A stretch of 64,000 bases of DNA from Ectopseudomonas chengduensis (GCF_900102635.1 NZ_FMZQ01000009.1:1-64000); one strand, 5' to 3'; shown: positions 24,858 through 34,908, counted from the first letter of the stretch. Numbers and translations: made by a program. Notes: generated by a model from the letters alone, not told the origin.

Positions 24858-26021
24858 TTACAACAGGCGATCGAGCATGCCGCCCTGCAGGAGCAGGCGG
24901 CGGGCGACGATCACCCGCATGATCTCGTTGGTGCCTTCCAGTATCTGGTGCACGCGGGCGTCGCGTACCCAGCGTTCCAGCGGATAGTCATTCAGATAGC
25001 CGTAGCCACCATGCAGTTGCAGCGCCTCGTTGCACACGTCGAAGCACTGGTCGGTGGCGAAGCGCTTGGCCATGGCGCAGTAGAGGCTGGCCTCGCCGTG
25101 GCCGTGGTCGAGCTTGTGCGCAGCCAGGCGTACCATCTGCCGGCTGGCGGTGAGGGCGGTGAGCATGTCGGCCAGCTTGAATTGCAGGGCCTGGAACTCG
25201 CTGAGCGCCTTGCCGAACTGTTTGCGTTCTTCTACGTAGCGCAGGCTCTGCTGCAGCGCTGCCTGGGCCGCGCCGAGCGAGCAGCTGGCGATATTCAGGC
25301 GGCCACCATCGAGGCCCTTCATGGCGTAGACGAAGCCTTCGCCTTCCGGGCCAATGCGTTGGCTGGCAGGGATGCGCACACCTTCGAACGTGATGGTGCG
25401 GGTCGGCTGCGCCTTCCAACCCATCTTGTCCTCGTTGCGTCCGTAACGTACGCCGGGCGCATCGGCAGGTACCAGGAAGCAGGAAATACCCTTGGCACCA
25501 TCCTCGCCGGTGCGCGCCATGACGATCAGTACCTGCGTGCTTCCCGCACCGGAGATAAAGCACTTGCTGCCGTCGATCACGTAGTCGTTGCCGTCGCGCC
25601 GGGCACGGGTGCGCAAGTGGGCGGCATCGGAACCGGCGTCCGGTTCGGTGAGGCAGTAGGAGGCCAGCGACTGGCCGTTGATCAGCCCCGGCAACCAGGC
25701 ATCCTTCAGCGCCTGGTCGGCGAAGCTGGCGAGCATCCAGGTGGCCATGTTGTGGATGGTCAGGTAGGCGGTGGTGGCCACGCAGCCGGCCGCCAGTTGT
25801 TCGAAAATCAGTGAGCTGGACAGCCTGGACAAGCCCAGGCCGCTATCCTCTTCGCGCAGATACAGGGCCAGGTAGCCCTGTTCGGCAGCGCGGCGAATCA
25901 CCTCGACGGGGAAGTGCTGCTCGCGATCCCACTCGGCGGCGTGGGGCGTCAGCTCCCGCGCGGCGAAGGCGCGGGCGCTGTCGGTCAGGAGACGTTGTTC
26001 ATCACTGAGTTCGAAGTCCAT
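24858..26021 (-). CDS. Acyl-CoA dehydrogenase, probably isobutyryl-CoA dehydrogenase
   Basis: The 387-aa FAD enzyme follows the family plan: N-terminal helical part (MDFELSDEQRLLTDSARAFA), flavin-binding stretch YCLTEPDAGSDAAHLRTRA and SKCFISGAGS, then the C-terminal helices with LQLHGGYGYLNDYPLERWVRD and QILEGTNEIMRVIVARRLL. The catalytic Glu is in the EGTNE motif, as in short and branched-chain dehydrogenases. The setting in the mms operon points to isobutyryl-CoA. It ends 60 bases before the hydratase gene. Confidence 0.87.
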   Translation of the reverse strand: MDFELSDEQRLLTDSARAFAARELTPHAAEWDREQHFPVEVIRRAAEQGYLALYLREEDSGLGLSRLSSSLIFEQLAAGCVATTAYLTIHNMATWMLASFADQALKDAWLPGLINGQSLASYCLTEPDAGSDAAHLRTRARRDGNDYVIDGSKCFISGAGSTQVLIVMARTGEDGAKGISCFLVPADAPGVRYGRNEDKMGWKAQPTRTITFEGVRIPASQRIGPEGEGFVYAMKGLDGGRLNIASCSLGAAQAALQQSLRYVEERKQFGKALSEFQALQFKLADMLTALTASRQMVRLAAHKLDHGHGEASLYCAMAKRFATDQCFDVCNEALQLHGGYGYLNDYPLERWVRDARVHQILEGTNEIMRVIVARRLLLQGGMLDRLL

Positions 26022-26027
26022 GGCATC

Positions 26028-27275
26028 TCATTGCAAGGTCAGGGGTTGGCCGCCAGCGCGGCGCTCGGCCTGCCACTCGGCGAGGCTGGGCAGCGCGCTG
26101 CTGGCATCGAGGCGGTCGACGATTTCGAAGTAGTCCTGCTTGAGCGGGTCCTTGAGTACCTCGTCGCGCGGCTTGACCTTTACCGCGTAGACCGTCTGCA
26201 GGTTCTGGTGGTCGAAGGCACGCCATTGCTGTTCGTCTTTGAGCAAGGTGTAGCGGTGGCCTTCCAGTGCCTTGATCAGCGCTTCGCTGTCGAGGCTCTT
26301 GGCTCGCGTAGCGGCGTCGGCCCACTGTTGAACGATGCTGTAGGCCGAGGCGGCGGAGCTGGATGGGTACATCTCGTAGCGGGTCTTGAAGGCTTCGACG
26401 AAGGCTTGGCCACGCGCGGATTTTTCCAGCGCCGGCACGCGCCAGGTCCAGGGCTCGGTGCCGATCACGCCTGCCATCAGGTTGGGACCGGCCTGTTCGA
26501 CCATGCTCTGGGTCAGGTTCGGCGCGACGATCTGCATGCGTTCTGTCAGGCCAAGATCCTTGGCGACGCGCATGGCACGCACCAGATCCTCGCCGAACAG
26601 CACCAGGGCGAGGATCTCGGCATTGCTGGCGGCGGCCTGGGTCAGCGCGTCCTGGTAGTCGGCCAGGCGCGCACCCGGGAAGGGGATGCGTACGCTGGCG
26701 TGCTGGGCGGCATTGTCGGTGGCAGTGGCCTGGCGCAGCGACGCCTCGCTGGTGTGGCCCCAGGTGTAGTCGGCGGTGACATAGAAGTAGCGCTTGTTCG
26801 GCAGGGTCTTGCTCAGGTATTGGCCGAGTACCTTGGCGCTCATCCAGGCGTTGTTGCACTCGCGAAACATGTAGCGATGGCCATCCTTGCCGGTGGTGTC
26901 GTTGGAGTAGGTGAGGGTGCCGAAGTACAGCAGACCATGTTGTCTGGCACGCTTGCCGGCGGCGATGGCGACCGCGCTGGAGGAACCGCCGAAGAGCATC
27001 GCCGCGCCCTCGGCGGCCAGCTTGTCGACGTTCTTCTCGGCCTTGGCCGGACGCGAGGCAGTGTCCTTGCTGGACAGGCGCAAGGGCCGTCCCAGCACAC
27101 CGCCAGCGGCGTTGATTTCATCGATGGCCAGCAGGGCTCCACGCATCTGCGCCAATCCCTCCTCCTTGTATGGTCCGGTGCGCGGATAGTTGAGGCCGAG
27201 GGTGATCGGCTCGGCAGCCTGCGCACAGGCGGTAAGTGCGGCCCACAGGGCCAGCGTGGCGGACAGTTGGCGCAT
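26028..27275 (-). CDS. Periplasmic binding protein (Peripla_BP_6 type) within the valine operon
   Basis: The 415-aa protein has a signal peptide (MRQLSATLALWAALTACAQA) and the type I periplasmic-binding fold seen in branched-chain amino acid receptors (LGLNYPRTGPYKEEG, LLAIDEINAAGGVLGRPLRL, then YFYVTADYTWGHTSEASLRQ). It lies 6 bases before the acyl-CoA dehydrogenase and 97 bases after mmsA. No permease or ATPase gene is beside it. It may feed the general LIV transporter at 33-38 kb or act as a sensor; the ligand could be valine or an isobutyrate-type compound. Confidence 0.82.
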   Translation of the reverse strand: MRQLSATLALWAALTACAQAAEPITLGLNYPRTGPYKEEGLAQMRGALLAIDEINAAGGVLGRPLRLSSKDTASRPAKAEKNVDKLAAEGAAMLFGGSSSAVAIAAGKRARQHGLLYFGTLTYSNDTTGKDGHRYMFRECNNAWMSAKVLGQYLSKTLPNKRYFYVTADYTWGHTSEASLRQATATDNAAQHASVRIPFPGARLADYQDALTQAAASNAEILALVLFGEDLVRAMRVAKDLGLTERMQIVAPNLTQSMVEQAGPNLMAGVIGTEPWTWRVPALEKSARGQAFVEAFKTRYEMYPSSSAASAYSIVQQWADAATRAKSLDSEALIKALEGHRYTLLKDEQQWRAFDHQNLQTVYAVKVKPRDEVLKDPLKQDYFEIVDRLDASSALPSLAEWQAERRAGGQPLTLQ

Positions 27276-27372
27276 TGCAGTTCTCCTTGTTTTTGTTCTG
27301 CAGAGACCTGTTTTACGCCGCTCGTCCAGTTCGAGTGATCGTCTATTAGTCTAAGAAACGCTCACCCAGTTC

Positions 27373-28869
27373 TCATTTCAACTGAATAGTCATGTTCGGG
27401 CCATCGCCGAGCGGCGTGTCGTCGAACCAGCGGCTGGTTACCGTTTTGGTCTCGGTATAGAAACGCACCGCCTGCTTGCCGTAGGCGTGCAGGTCGCCGT
27501 AGAACGAGCCCTTCCAGCCGGTGAAGGAAAAGAACGGCAGCGGCACCGGAATCGGTACGTTGATGCCCACCTGGCCGACTTCAATCGCATGCTGGAAATG
27601 CCGCGCAGCGCCGCCGGAGCGGGTGAACAGGCTGGTGCCGTTGCCGTAAGGGCTGGCGTTGACCAGTGCGATGGCCTCTTCCAGGGTGTCGACCTGCATG
27701 CACACCAGCACCGGGCCGAAGATCTCCTCGCGGTACAGGCCCATCTTCGTCGTCACGCCACGGAACAGCGTCGGCCCGACCCAGTTGCCATTCGGATACC
27801 CCTCCACCGTGCACTGCGAACCGTCGAGCAGGCACTCGGCGCCTTCTGCCTTGCCCTGTTCGATCAGGCGCAGCACGCGCTGGCGTGCCTGCGGGCTGAT
27901 CAGCGGGCCGTAGGCGGCGCCGCTGTCCTGCCAGTGGCCAGGACGCAGTGCGGCCATCTGCGTTGCCAGCTCATCGATCCACTGTTTCGATTCGCCGACG
28001 AACACTGCCACGCTGATCGCCATGCAGCGCTGCCCGGCCGCGCCACAGCTGGCGCCGAGCAGGTTGCTGAGCACCTGATCCTTCGGTGCGTCAGGCATGA
28101 TCACCATATGGTTCTTGGCCCCGGCGAAGGCCTGCACGCGTTTCAAATGCTGGGTGCCGGTGCGATAGACGTGCTGGCCCACCGTCACCGAACCGACGAA
28201 GGACACCGCGCGCACCGCCGGGTGCACCAGCAGCGCATCGACCTGCTCGCGGCCGCCATGCAGCACCTGCAGTACGCCGGCTGGTGCGCCGGCCTCGAGG
28301 AACAGTTCAGCCAGACGATTGGGCGTCATCGGGTCCTGTTCCGAGGGTTTGAGAATGAAGGTATTGCCACAGGCGATGGCCAGCGGAAACATCCACAACG
28401 GAATCATCGCCGGGAAGTTGAACGGGGTGATGCCGACGCACACGCCCAGTGGCTGGATCCAGCTGGCGGTGTCGATCTCGCGGGCGACGTTTTCCACCGT
28501 CTCGCCCATCATCAGGCTGGCGATATTGGCGGCGTGTTCGGCCACTTCGATGCCGCGCCAGACGTCGCCCTTGGCATCGGCGAAGGTCTTGCCGGTTTCC
28601 GCCGCGAGAATCTCCGCCAGCTCGTCGTGGTGTTCCTTGAGCAGGTGCTGGTAGCGCAGCATCAGGCGGGCGCGCTCCGATACCGGCACCTCGCGCCAGG
28701 CGAGGAAGGCTTTCTGCGCACTGGCCACTGCGGCCTCGATTTCCTCGGCAGTGGCTTTGGGGGCTAGGGCGATCACTTCCTGGGTGGCCGGGTCGGTGAC
28801 TTCGATCAGCTCACGAGCCTGGCTGGTTTGCCATTGGCCGTCGATCAGTTGCGGTAGCGTGCGGGGCAT
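27373..28869 (-). CDS. mmsA: MmsA, methylmalonate-semialdehyde dehydrogenase (CoA-acylating)
   Basis: The 498-aa aldehyde dehydrogenase converts methylmalonate semialdehyde to propionyl-CoA. Evidence is [20 protein letters not shown], the cofactor segment [16 protein letters not shown], the catalytic-Cys region [18 protein letters not shown], and the C-terminal [20 protein letters not shown] typical of MmsA. The start at 28869 ([11 protein letters not shown]) has a ribosome site AGGAGGCGACC directly upstream. It is the first gene of the operon, divergent from mmsR. Confidence 0.93.
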   Translation of the reverse strand: MPRTLPQLIDGQWQTSQARELIEVTDPATQEVIALAPKATAEEIEAAVASAQKAFLAWREVPVSERARLMLRYQHLLKEHHDELAEILAAETGKTFADAKGDVWRGIEVAEHAANIASLMMGETVENVAREIDTASWIQPLGVCVGITPFNFPAMIPLWMFPLAIACGNTFILKPSEQDPMTPNRLAELFLEAGAPAGVLQVLHGGREQVDALLVHPAVRAVSFVGSVTVGQHVYRTGTQHLKRVQAFAGAKNHMVIMPDAPKDQVLSNLLGASCGAAGQRCMAISVAVFVGESKQWIDELATQMAALRPGHWQDSGAAYGPLISPQARQRVLRLIEQGKAEGAECLLDGSQCTVEGYPNGNWVGPTLFRGVTTKMGLYREEIFGPVLVCMQVDTLEEAIALVNASPYGNGTSLFTRSGGAARHFQHAIEVGQVGINVPIPVPLPFFSFTGWKGSFYGDLHAYGKQAVRFYTETKTVTSRWFDDTPLGDGPNMTIQLK

Positions 28870-28930
28870 GGTCGCCTCCTGTTGTTCTTGTATGGGCTCT
28901 TTATAGCCATTCGATGTCCGCTTGTGGATT

Positions 28931-28961
28931 GACGATCTTGGTCTTGGGATGGACGATCTTG
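28931..28961. promoter_or_regulatory. Direct-repeat operator in the mmsA-mmsR intergenic region
   Basis: GACGATCTTG occurs twice, at 28931-28940 and 28952-28961, exactly 21 bases apart. Two same-face direct half-sites separated by two helical turns are the normal target of an AraC-type dimer, so this is a good candidate for the MmsR site that activates mmsA. Confidence 0.65.
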
Positions 28962-28992
28962 TCATTCGATCAGAATGCAAAGGAGTGATGCA

Positions 28993-29874
28993 GTGGGGAT
29001 GCGGGTGGAAACCTCCAATTGGCCGTTGCCCGTCGGTGGGCAGCGCTTCATCACCCCGCCGCGCCTGCGCCGTTTGCTGGCACGCCATCCTTTGAGCACC
29101 GGGTGCTATCCCTTGGCCATCGGCTTCTACCCGGAAGCGGCCGGGCACCAGATGCGACGCCTGCAACCTGACGATCATCTGCTGATCTATTGCCGCTCAG
29201 GAAGTGGTTGGCTGGAAGTAGCGAATGGACGATTCGAGGTTGCCGCTGGCGATCTGCTGCTGCTGCCCAAGGATGCGCCGCATGCCTATGGCGCTGACCT
29301 GCATAACCCTTGGACGATCTACTGGGTGCACTTCGACGGCAGCCTCAGCGAGGACTTCCTGCGTCTGCTGGGCGCGCAGACGCTGCGGCGTATCGGCGTG
29401 CAGCCCAGGTTGATCGGCGATTTCGAGGCGTTGCTGGGTTTACAGCGCCAGGGCCTCAACATCTTGCCCTTCATCCATGCCGCGCACCGTTTGCAGGCGA
29501 TGATCAGCTCATTGGCGGTGCTGCCGGCGCGGGTCAACCTCAAGTCCGGCCGCGTACTGGATATCGAGGCGGTGCAGGCGGTGATGCGCGCACACCTGCA
29601 CGGCAGCCTCAACCTCGATGAGCTGGCCGCACAGTTCAAGCTGTCGCGCTTTCACTTCGCCAAGACCTACCGCGCGCTGACCGGCCATGCGCCGATCCAG
29701 GATTTCATCCAGTTGAAGATGGCCCTGGCCTGCCGCCTGCTCGACCGCGGGGATGCCGAAGTGCGTCAGGTCGCCGAGCAGCTTGGCTACGACGACCCCT
29801 ATTACTTCTCACGGCTGTTTCGCAAGGTGGTGGGCATGGCGCCCAGTCATTACCGGGCGCTGCATCAGGGCTAG
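28993..29874 (+). CDS. mmsR: MmsR, AraC-family activator of the mms operon
   Basis: The 293-aa protein has an N-terminal cupin-like sensor ([16 protein letters not shown], then [16 protein letters not shown]) and two C-terminal helix-turn-helix motifs ([20 protein letters not shown] and [20 protein letters not shown]). It matches the known valine-catabolism activator position, divergent from mmsA. I chose the GTG at 28993 because GGAG lies 7 bases before it; an ATG at 28975 is in frame but has a weak ribosome site, and ATG 28999 is a third option. The TAG stop overlaps the left end of a repeat element. Confidence 0.88.
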   Translation: MGMRVETSNWPLPVGGQRFITPPRLRRLLARHPLSTGCYPLAIGFYPEAAGHQMRRLQPDDHLLIYCRSGSGWLEVANGRFEVAAGDLLLLPKDAPHAYGADLHNPWTIYWVHFDGSLSEDFLRLLGAQTLRRIGVQPRLIGDFEALLGLQRQGLNILPFIHAAHRLQAMISSLAVLPARVNLKSGRVLDIEAVQAVMRAHLHGSLNLDELAAQFKLSRFHFAKTYRALTGHAPIQDFIQLKMALACRLLDRGDAEVRQVAEQLGYDDPYYFSRLFRKVVGMAPSHYRALHQG

Positions 29875-30077
29875 CAGGCTGTTGAAAAACTACCTGCGTT
29901 GCCATTGTTGCGTTAAAAACAGCCTCGTGCGCGAGTCCGAGCTAGGCGCCCCCATCAAAATGCTCATTTACAACACGTAAAGTCGGACGCGACGCCGGTC
30001 GTTTTTCGGCTGTTTTTGCGGGGCCGCCATCGGTATTGCACTGGCTGCCTCGCCTACGTTTTTCAACGGCCTGCTAG
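29873..30077. repeat. MITE-like dispersed element, copy A
   Basis: The ends AGCAGGCTGTTGAAAAACTA and (reverse complement of the right end) AGCAGGCCGTTGAAAAACGT form terminal inverted repeats. Inner parts AAAAACAGCC/GGCTGTTTTT also pair, so the whole 205 bases can fold on itself. Two relatives lie at 44938 and 62621 with the shared core AAAATGCTCATTTACA. No protein is encoded. Confidence 0.85.
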
Positions 30078-30088
30078 TGGCGCGCCCG

Positions 30089-30502
30089 TTACACCCGCGC
30101 GATGGTCGCCAGGCCGGTGGCCACCAGCTTTTCCTGGCCATCCTTCAGGGCAAATACATCGGCTCGGCAGACTGCCTGGCGCTGCCCGGCCTTGAGCACT
30201 TCGGCTCGGCACAGCAGGCGTTCGCCAAGCGCCGGTGCGAGCAGGTTGAGCTTGTATTCGCTGGTGACCACGTCACCGACCATCGATGCTGCTGCCCAGG
30301 CGCAGCCGCTGTCGACCATGAAGCCGACCACCGCGCCATGCATGTAGCCATGGTGCTGGCACAGGTCGGGACGGCTGCGCACCTGCAGGCTGACCCGGCC
30401 CGGCGCGAAGTCGAGCAGTTCGGCGCCGAGCAGCTGGGCAAAGGTGGAGTGGGCGAGCGCCTGTTCCAGGCGTTCACGGCTGATACCGTTCGAGTCGCTC
30501 AT
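30089..30502 (-). CDS. PaaI-family hotdog thioesterase
   Basis: The 137-aa single hotdog-domain protein has the helix motif HHGYMHGAVVGFMVDSGCAWA, where the conserved Gly and Asp/Glu line the thioester site, followed by the strand TSEYKLNLLAPALGE and RADVFALKDG. Such enzymes hydrolyse acyl- or phenylacetyl-CoA type thioesters to save CoA. The substrate cannot be assigned. It is the first gene on the minus strand after the repeat element. Confidence 0.8.
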   Translation of the reverse strand: MSDSNGISRERLEQALAHSTFAQLLGAELLDFAPGRVSLQVRSRPDLCQHHGYMHGAVVGFMVDSGCAWAAASMVGDVVTSEYKLNLLAPALGERLLCRAEVLKAGQRQAVCRADVFALKDGQEKLVATGLATIARV

Positions 30503-30600
30503 ATGACCTCCTGCATGGTGCGGTGCAGAAGAGTCTCAACCTGCTCCAGAGGGCGGACAAGCTGCATCCATGTGCCTGATGAGGCTGCATAGCAGGTGCT

Positions 30601-31413
30601 TCAGGCGAGCAGACGCTTCCACAATTGCAGTTCGCCCGCCAGCTCCTGCCTCAGTTCGTCAAGCGGCTGCTCCAGGCCCAGTTTTGCCTGCGCCGGTAGC
30701 GGTCCCTGCAGCGTCTGGCTCGTCTGCAGGGCACTGGCGAGCAGGACCAGATCCGCCAGGTCGGCTGCGCCGTCATGCTCGCGCTGCCATTGACCAAAAA
30801 GGCGTGTGGATTCGATCACTGCCGAGGGCAGTTGCCAGCGCGTCAGGATCAGGGCGCCGAGATCACCGGACAGCTGATCGCATAGCTCGTGCAGCGTATC
30901 GCTCTCGCGCGGCACGTTCGGCCAGTGCTCCAGCTCGGAAAGTAGCGGCAGGCTGCCGATGTCCTGTAGCAAGCCGCCGAGCATGGCGTCGTCCAGTGAC
31001 ATGCCCGTGCGCTGAGCCAGTACCGCGCAGTGGGCGGCGCGTTCCCTGGCACTGCGCCAACGAGTGCGAAATGCCTGCTGCAGCGCAGGTTCGGAGCTGG
31101 TGAACAGGTTTTGCAGGCTGAAGCCCAGCACCAGGTCCGCCAGTTGGCGGGTACCAAGGCGGCCGAGCAGTTCGCGTAGCGAGCTACAGGAGCGCTCCCC
31201 GCGCAGCAGAGGTGTATTGGAGAACTGCATCAGGTACGCGGCCAGCGGCGGGTCGCCAGTGATCACGCGGGTCAGTTGTTCCAGCGAGGTGCGTGGGTCG
31301 TCCAACAGCTTTCTGATGCGGACGGCGGCTTCAGGCATTTGCGGAATCCTGGCTTCGCCCTTCAGGAAACGGTTGAGCAACGCCATGCGTAGGGTATCGG
31401 TAGAGGGAGACAT
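30601..31413 (-). CDS. HDOD domain protein
   Basis: The 270-aa protein consists mostly of an HDOD domain (IPQMPEAAVRIRKLLDDPRT, then ITGDPPLAAYLMQFSN, LLGRLGTRQLADLVLGFS, GGLLQDIGSLPLL). The metal-binding His-Asp pairs of true HD phosphodiesterases are mostly absent, as is usual in HDOD proteins, so a signalling role without catalysis is likely. It has no attached GGDEF, EAL or receiver domain. The operon context gives no further clue. Confidence 0.8.
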   Translation of the reverse strand: MSPSTDTLRMALLNRFLKGEARIPQMPEAAVRIRKLLDDPRTSLEQLTRVITGDPPLAAYLMQFSNTPLLRGERSCSSLRELLGRLGTRQLADLVLGFSLQNLFTSSEPALQQAFRTRWRSARERAAHCAVLAQRTGMSLDDAMLGGLLQDIGSLPLLSELEHWPNVPRESDTLHELCDQLSGDLGALILTRWQLPSAVIESTRLFGQWQREHDGAADLADLVLLASALQTSQTLQGPLPAQAKLGLEQPLDELRQELAGELQLWKRLLA

Positions 31414-31551
31414 CGGCTTGGCATCATCGATTGATACGGTTCCCGAAAGGCTAGCAAAGCATCCTTCGCCCTGCCGGCAAGCTCTTCCTTGACTTGCCTT
31501 GCTGCCTTCTCTAGCGTGCCTTCACTCGTTTTGTACCCGCAGGAAAACCGC

Positions 31552-32241
31552 ATGACCGACGACCGCATCAAGCTCGAAGCCAGCTGGAAACACGCGCTGC
31601 GTGAGGAGTTTGACAAGCCTTACATGAGCGAGCTGCGTGCGTTTCTGCAGGCGGAGAAGGCGGCCGGCAAGGAAATCTATCCGCCGGGGCCGCTGATCTT
31701 CAATGCGCTAAACTCCACGCCGCTGGATCAGGTCAAGGTGGTGATCATCGGTCAGGACCCTTACCACGGTCCGGGCCAGGCGCATGGCCTGTGCTTCTCG
31801 GTGCAGCCGGGGGTGCAGACGCCGCCGTCGCTGGTGAACATCTACAAGGAGCTCAAGCGCGACCTGAACATCGACATTCCAGCCCATGGCTACCTGCAGA
31901 GTTGGGCCGACCAGGGCGTGCTGCTGCTCAACACCTCGCTGACCGTCGAGCGCGCCAATGCCGGCTCGCATGCCGGCAAGGGCTGGCAGTTCTTCACTGA
32001 TCGGGTGATCGAGGTCGTCAGTGAACATCAGCCCAAGCTGGTGTTCCTGCTCTGGGGCGCCCATGCGCAGAGCAAGCAGCGCCTGATCGACCCGACCAAG
32101 CACCTGGTGCTGCGTTCGCCGCATCCGTCGCCGCTGTCGGCGCATCGTGGCTTCATCGGCAATGGTCATTTCAGTCGCTGCAACCAGTTCCTCAGCCAGA
32201 ACGGCATGACGCCCATCGACTGGCGCTTGCCGGCGCTATAG
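31552..32241 (+). CDS. ung: Uracil-DNA glycosylase
   Basis: The 229-aa family 1 enzyme removes uracil from DNA. Its water-activating motif [18 protein letters not shown] is at about 62-79 and the leucine-loop motif [13 protein letters not shown] is near the C-terminus; [16 protein letters not shown] and [10 protein letters not shown] are also conserved. The start was placed at MTDDRIKLE (31552) after CAGGAAAACCGC; the longer frame upstream does not resemble the family. Confidence 0.95.
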   Translation: MTDDRIKLEASWKHALREEFDKPYMSELRAFLQAEKAAGKEIYPPGPLIFNALNSTPLDQVKVVIIGQDPYHGPGQAHGLCFSVQPGVQTPPSLVNIYKELKRDLNIDIPAHGYLQSWADQGVLLLNTSLTVERANAGSHAGKGWQFFTDRVIEVVSEHQPKLVFLLWGAHAQSKQRLIDPTKHLVLRSPHPSPLSAHRGFIGNGHFSRCNQFLSQNGMTPIDWRLPAL

Positions 32242-32335
32242 CGAGATCGCGTCGTAGGGTGCGCCGTGCGCACCGGCTCATCTGGTGCGTACGGCCTGGG
32301 TAGCCCCACGACTGAGTCTATCGGCTGCCGTTGTT

Positions 32336-33196
32336 TCAACGACTGACTACTGACTCGCCCCCCTGGCACTGCTGCGCAGCCAGGTCGGCATGAAGGCTTT
32401 CCAGGTGCTTGTCGGCTCGCTCCATCTGGCGTGAGTCTGCCTGCTCGACCAGATCGACGATCATCTCGGCCATGGCCTGACGGTTGCTTTCATAGCTGGC
32501 CTGATAGGCGCTGGTATAGAAGCGCTCGCGTTGTTGCAGCAGGGCGGTCATGCGCGCAGTGAAGTCATCGCCACGGCGTACTTCCAATGCCTCACGCAGA
32601 GCCTGTTGCCAGACCATGCGGTTTTCCAGCCAGATCTTGTTCTGTTCGCCCAGGCCCTGCGCCCAGCTCTGCACCCGCTCGCGCTGCCCGGCGTTCAGCG
32701 TGCCAAACCAGGGCTGCAGGCGCTCTTCCATGCGCTCGGCGCGCCGACTGACCTGTTCCTGCACGGGCGGCTCGAGAAACTCTTCACGCAGCTTGGCGTT
32801 CTGCTCGTCCATTGCCGCCAATAGCTGATCGACCTGACGCGGGCTTAGACCGCGCAGCAGTTCGATGGCGCTGGGTGTGATCTCCACGGCGATGCGCTGC
32901 ATGGCTTGCTCGAAGTCGGCCAACTGGCTGGCCATCAGCTCGCTGTCACGGCTGCTCAGCGCCTGCTGACTGCGTTGCAGCCAGTCGAGATAGCGCGGCA
33001 GCTCGACGCTGCAGTGCCAGGCCAGATGCTCCTGCAGTTGGGGTTTGAGCCAGGCGCTCTGCTCGCTGGTCAGCGCCACGTAGTCGCCCAGCTTCCACGG
33101 GATCAGCCAATCGAGGTTGCGATAGGCCAGGCCGACACGGCTGCAGGCGCTCAGCAGCAGGGTGATGGCCAGTAGCAGGAGTAGAGGCTTGCGCAT
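32336..33196 (-). CDS. DUF6279-type lipoprotein
   Basis: The 286-aa protein begins MRKPLLLLLAITLLLSACSR, a signal peptide with lipobox LSAC. The mature part is helical, with LAYRNLDWLIPWKLGDYVALT, the conserved CSVELPRYLDWL and RFYTSAYQASYESNR. This matches the Pseudomonas DUF6279 lipoproteins of unknown function. The start at 33196 gives a proper signal peptide; an upstream in-frame ATG would add 19 residues in front of it. Confidence 0.78.
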   Translation of the reverse strand: MRKPLLLLLAITLLLSACSRVGLAYRNLDWLIPWKLGDYVALTSEQSAWLKPQLQEHLAWHCSVELPRYLDWLQRSQQALSSRDSELMASQLADFEQAMQRIAVEITPSAIELLRGLSPRQVDQLLAAMDEQNAKLREEFLEPPVQEQVSRRAERMEERLQPWFGTLNAGQRERVQSWAQGLGEQNKIWLENRMVWQQALREALEVRRGDDFTARMTALLQQRERFYTSAYQASYESNRQAMAEMIVDLVEQADSRQMERADKHLESLHADLAAQQCQGGESVVSR

Positions 33197-33287
33197 GAGC
33201 GGGACTCGCGAGAGTAGAGCTGTTGAGACTAATACTCGTCGAGGCTGACGCAAGAGGGCGGAAATATTCGCTTAAGAGTTCGCCATC

Positions 33288-33368
33288 AGGCCATGATCGC
33301 CGGCAAGCCGGCTCCTACAGGAGGCGGTGGTCTTACTGTTTGTAGGAGCCCGCTTGCGGGCGATCCAA
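33288..33368. repeat. REP pair downstream of livF
   Basis: GATCGCCGGCAAGCCGGCTCCTACAG faces TTTGTAGGAGCCCGCTTGCGGGCGATC, a classic inverted REP doublet. It lies between the livF terminator and the lipoprotein promoter. Confidence 0.75.
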
Positions 33369-33392
33369 TGTGGACCGTTGCACTCCCGCAGA

Positions 33393-33420
33393 TAAAAAGA
33401 AACCGCCCCTTAGGGCGGTT
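33393..33420 (-). terminator. Terminator of the liv operon
   Basis: AACCGCCC and GGGCGGTT pair around CTTA (plus strand). On the minus strand the hairpin ends in TTTCTTTTT, 20 bases after the livF stop. Confidence 0.85.
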
Positions 33421-33439
33421 CCGATGTCGCAGGGTGCGC

Positions 33440-34141
33440 TTAGCCTCCGAGGTAGGCGTCGCGTACCTTGGGGTCGTTGAGCAGCTCTTCACCGCTGCCG
33501 CGCATGACAATGTGGCCGTTCTCCAGCACGTAGCCGCGATCAGCCAGCTTCAGCGCCTGGTTGGCGTTCTGCTCGACCAGGAACACGGTCACGCCGTCTT
33601 TGCGCAGTTGCTCGATGATGTCGAAGATCTGCTGGATGATGATCGGCGCCAGACCCAGCGACGGCTCGTCGAGCAGCAGCAGGTTGGGCTTGCTCATCAA
33701 GGCACGACCGATGGCGAGCATCTGCTGCTCGCCGCCGCTCATGGTGCCGGCACGCTGGGCGAAGCGCTCCTTCAGGCGCGGGAACAGGTGCAGGACCTTG
33801 TCCAGTTGCTCCTGATTGTCCGCCTTGCCCCCGAAGAAGCCGCCCATGGCCAGGTTTTCCTCGACGGTCAGGCGGGCGAACACGCGACGGCCTTCCGGCA
33901 CGATGGCGATGCTCTTGCGCATGATCTCCGGGGTATCCATGCCCACCAGCTCTTCACCCAAGTAGCGGATGCTGCCGCTGGTGGCGCGCGGGTTGCCGCA
34001 CAGGGTCATGAGCAGGGTCGACTTGCCGGCACCGTTGGCGCCGATCAGGGTGACGATCTCGCCTTTCTGCACTTCGATGCTGACGTCGTGCAGGGCCTGG
34101 ATCTTGCCGTAGAAGGTTGAGACGTTGTTGAAGCTCAGCAT
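33440..34141 (-). CDS. livF: LivF/BraG, branched-chain amino acid ABC ATPase
   Basis: The 233-aa ATPase has Walker A GANGAGKSTL, signature TMSGGEQQMLAIGRALM, Walker B NLLLLDEPSLGLAP and H-loop VFLVEQNANQAL, which are standard for LivF. Together with LivG it drives uptake of leucine, isoleucine, valine and often alanine. It is the last gene of the five-gene cluster, 3 bases after livG, and is followed by a clear terminator. Confidence 0.94.
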   Translation of the reverse strand: MLSFNNVSTFYGKIQALHDVSIEVQKGEIVTLIGANGAGKSTLLMTLCGNPRATSGSIRYLGEELVGMDTPEIMRKSIAIVPEGRRVFARLTVEENLAMGGFFGGKADNQEQLDKVLHLFPRLKERFAQRAGTMSGGEQQMLAIGRALMSKPNLLLLDEPSLGLAPIIIQQIFDIIEQLRKDGVTVFLVEQNANQALKLADRGYVLENGHIVMRGSGEELLNDPKVRDAYLGG

Positions 34142-34144
34142 GGA

Positions 34145-34908
34145 TTACGCCTCCCCCAGATAGGCTTTGATCACGTCCGGGTTGTTGCGGATGTCGTCCG
34201 GCGTGCCGTCGGCCAGGGGAGTGCCCTGGTTGATCACGTAGATGTGGTCGGAAATGCTCATCACCAGCTTCATGTCGTGCTCGATCAGCAGCACGGTGAC
34301 ATTGTGTTCGTCACGCAGCACGCTGATCAGGGCTTTCAGGTCTTCGGTTTCACGCGGGTTGAGACCGGCGGCCGGCTCGTCGAGCATAAGGATGCTCGGG
34401 CGCGTCATCATGCAGCGGGCGATTTCCAGGCGACGCTGCTGACCATAGGCCAGGGTACCGGCGCTACGGTTGGCGAAGTCCACCAGGTCGACCTGTTCCA
34501 GCCAGTGGGCGGCGTAGTCCATGGCCTCGCGCTCGCTGCGGCGGAACGCCGAGGTCTTGAACAGACCCGCCAGGTAGCTGGTGTTGAGATGGCGATGCTG
34601 GGCGATCAGCAGGTTTTCCACCGCCGTCATATCCTTGAACAGACGCACGTTCTGGAAGGTCCGTACCACGCCCTTGCGGGCGATCTTGTGGCCGGGCAGG
34701 CCTTCGATCGCCTCGCCGTTCAGGCGGATGCTGCCGGAGCTCGGCTGATAGAAACCGGTCAGGCAGTTGAAGACGGTGGTCTTGCCGGCGCCGTTCGGGC
34801 CGATCATCGAGACCACCTGCTTTTCCTTGACGTTCAGGCCCACCCCGTTGACGGCCAGCAGGCCGCCGAAACGCATGGACAGGCCGCTTACTTCGAGAAT
34901 CGTGCGGC

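Noticed and set aside
27373..29178. Longer mmsA frame starting at 29178
   Set aside because: The extra 103 residues cover the regulatory region and the start of mmsR and do not resemble aldehyde dehydrogenases. The ATG at 28869 has a good ribosome site.
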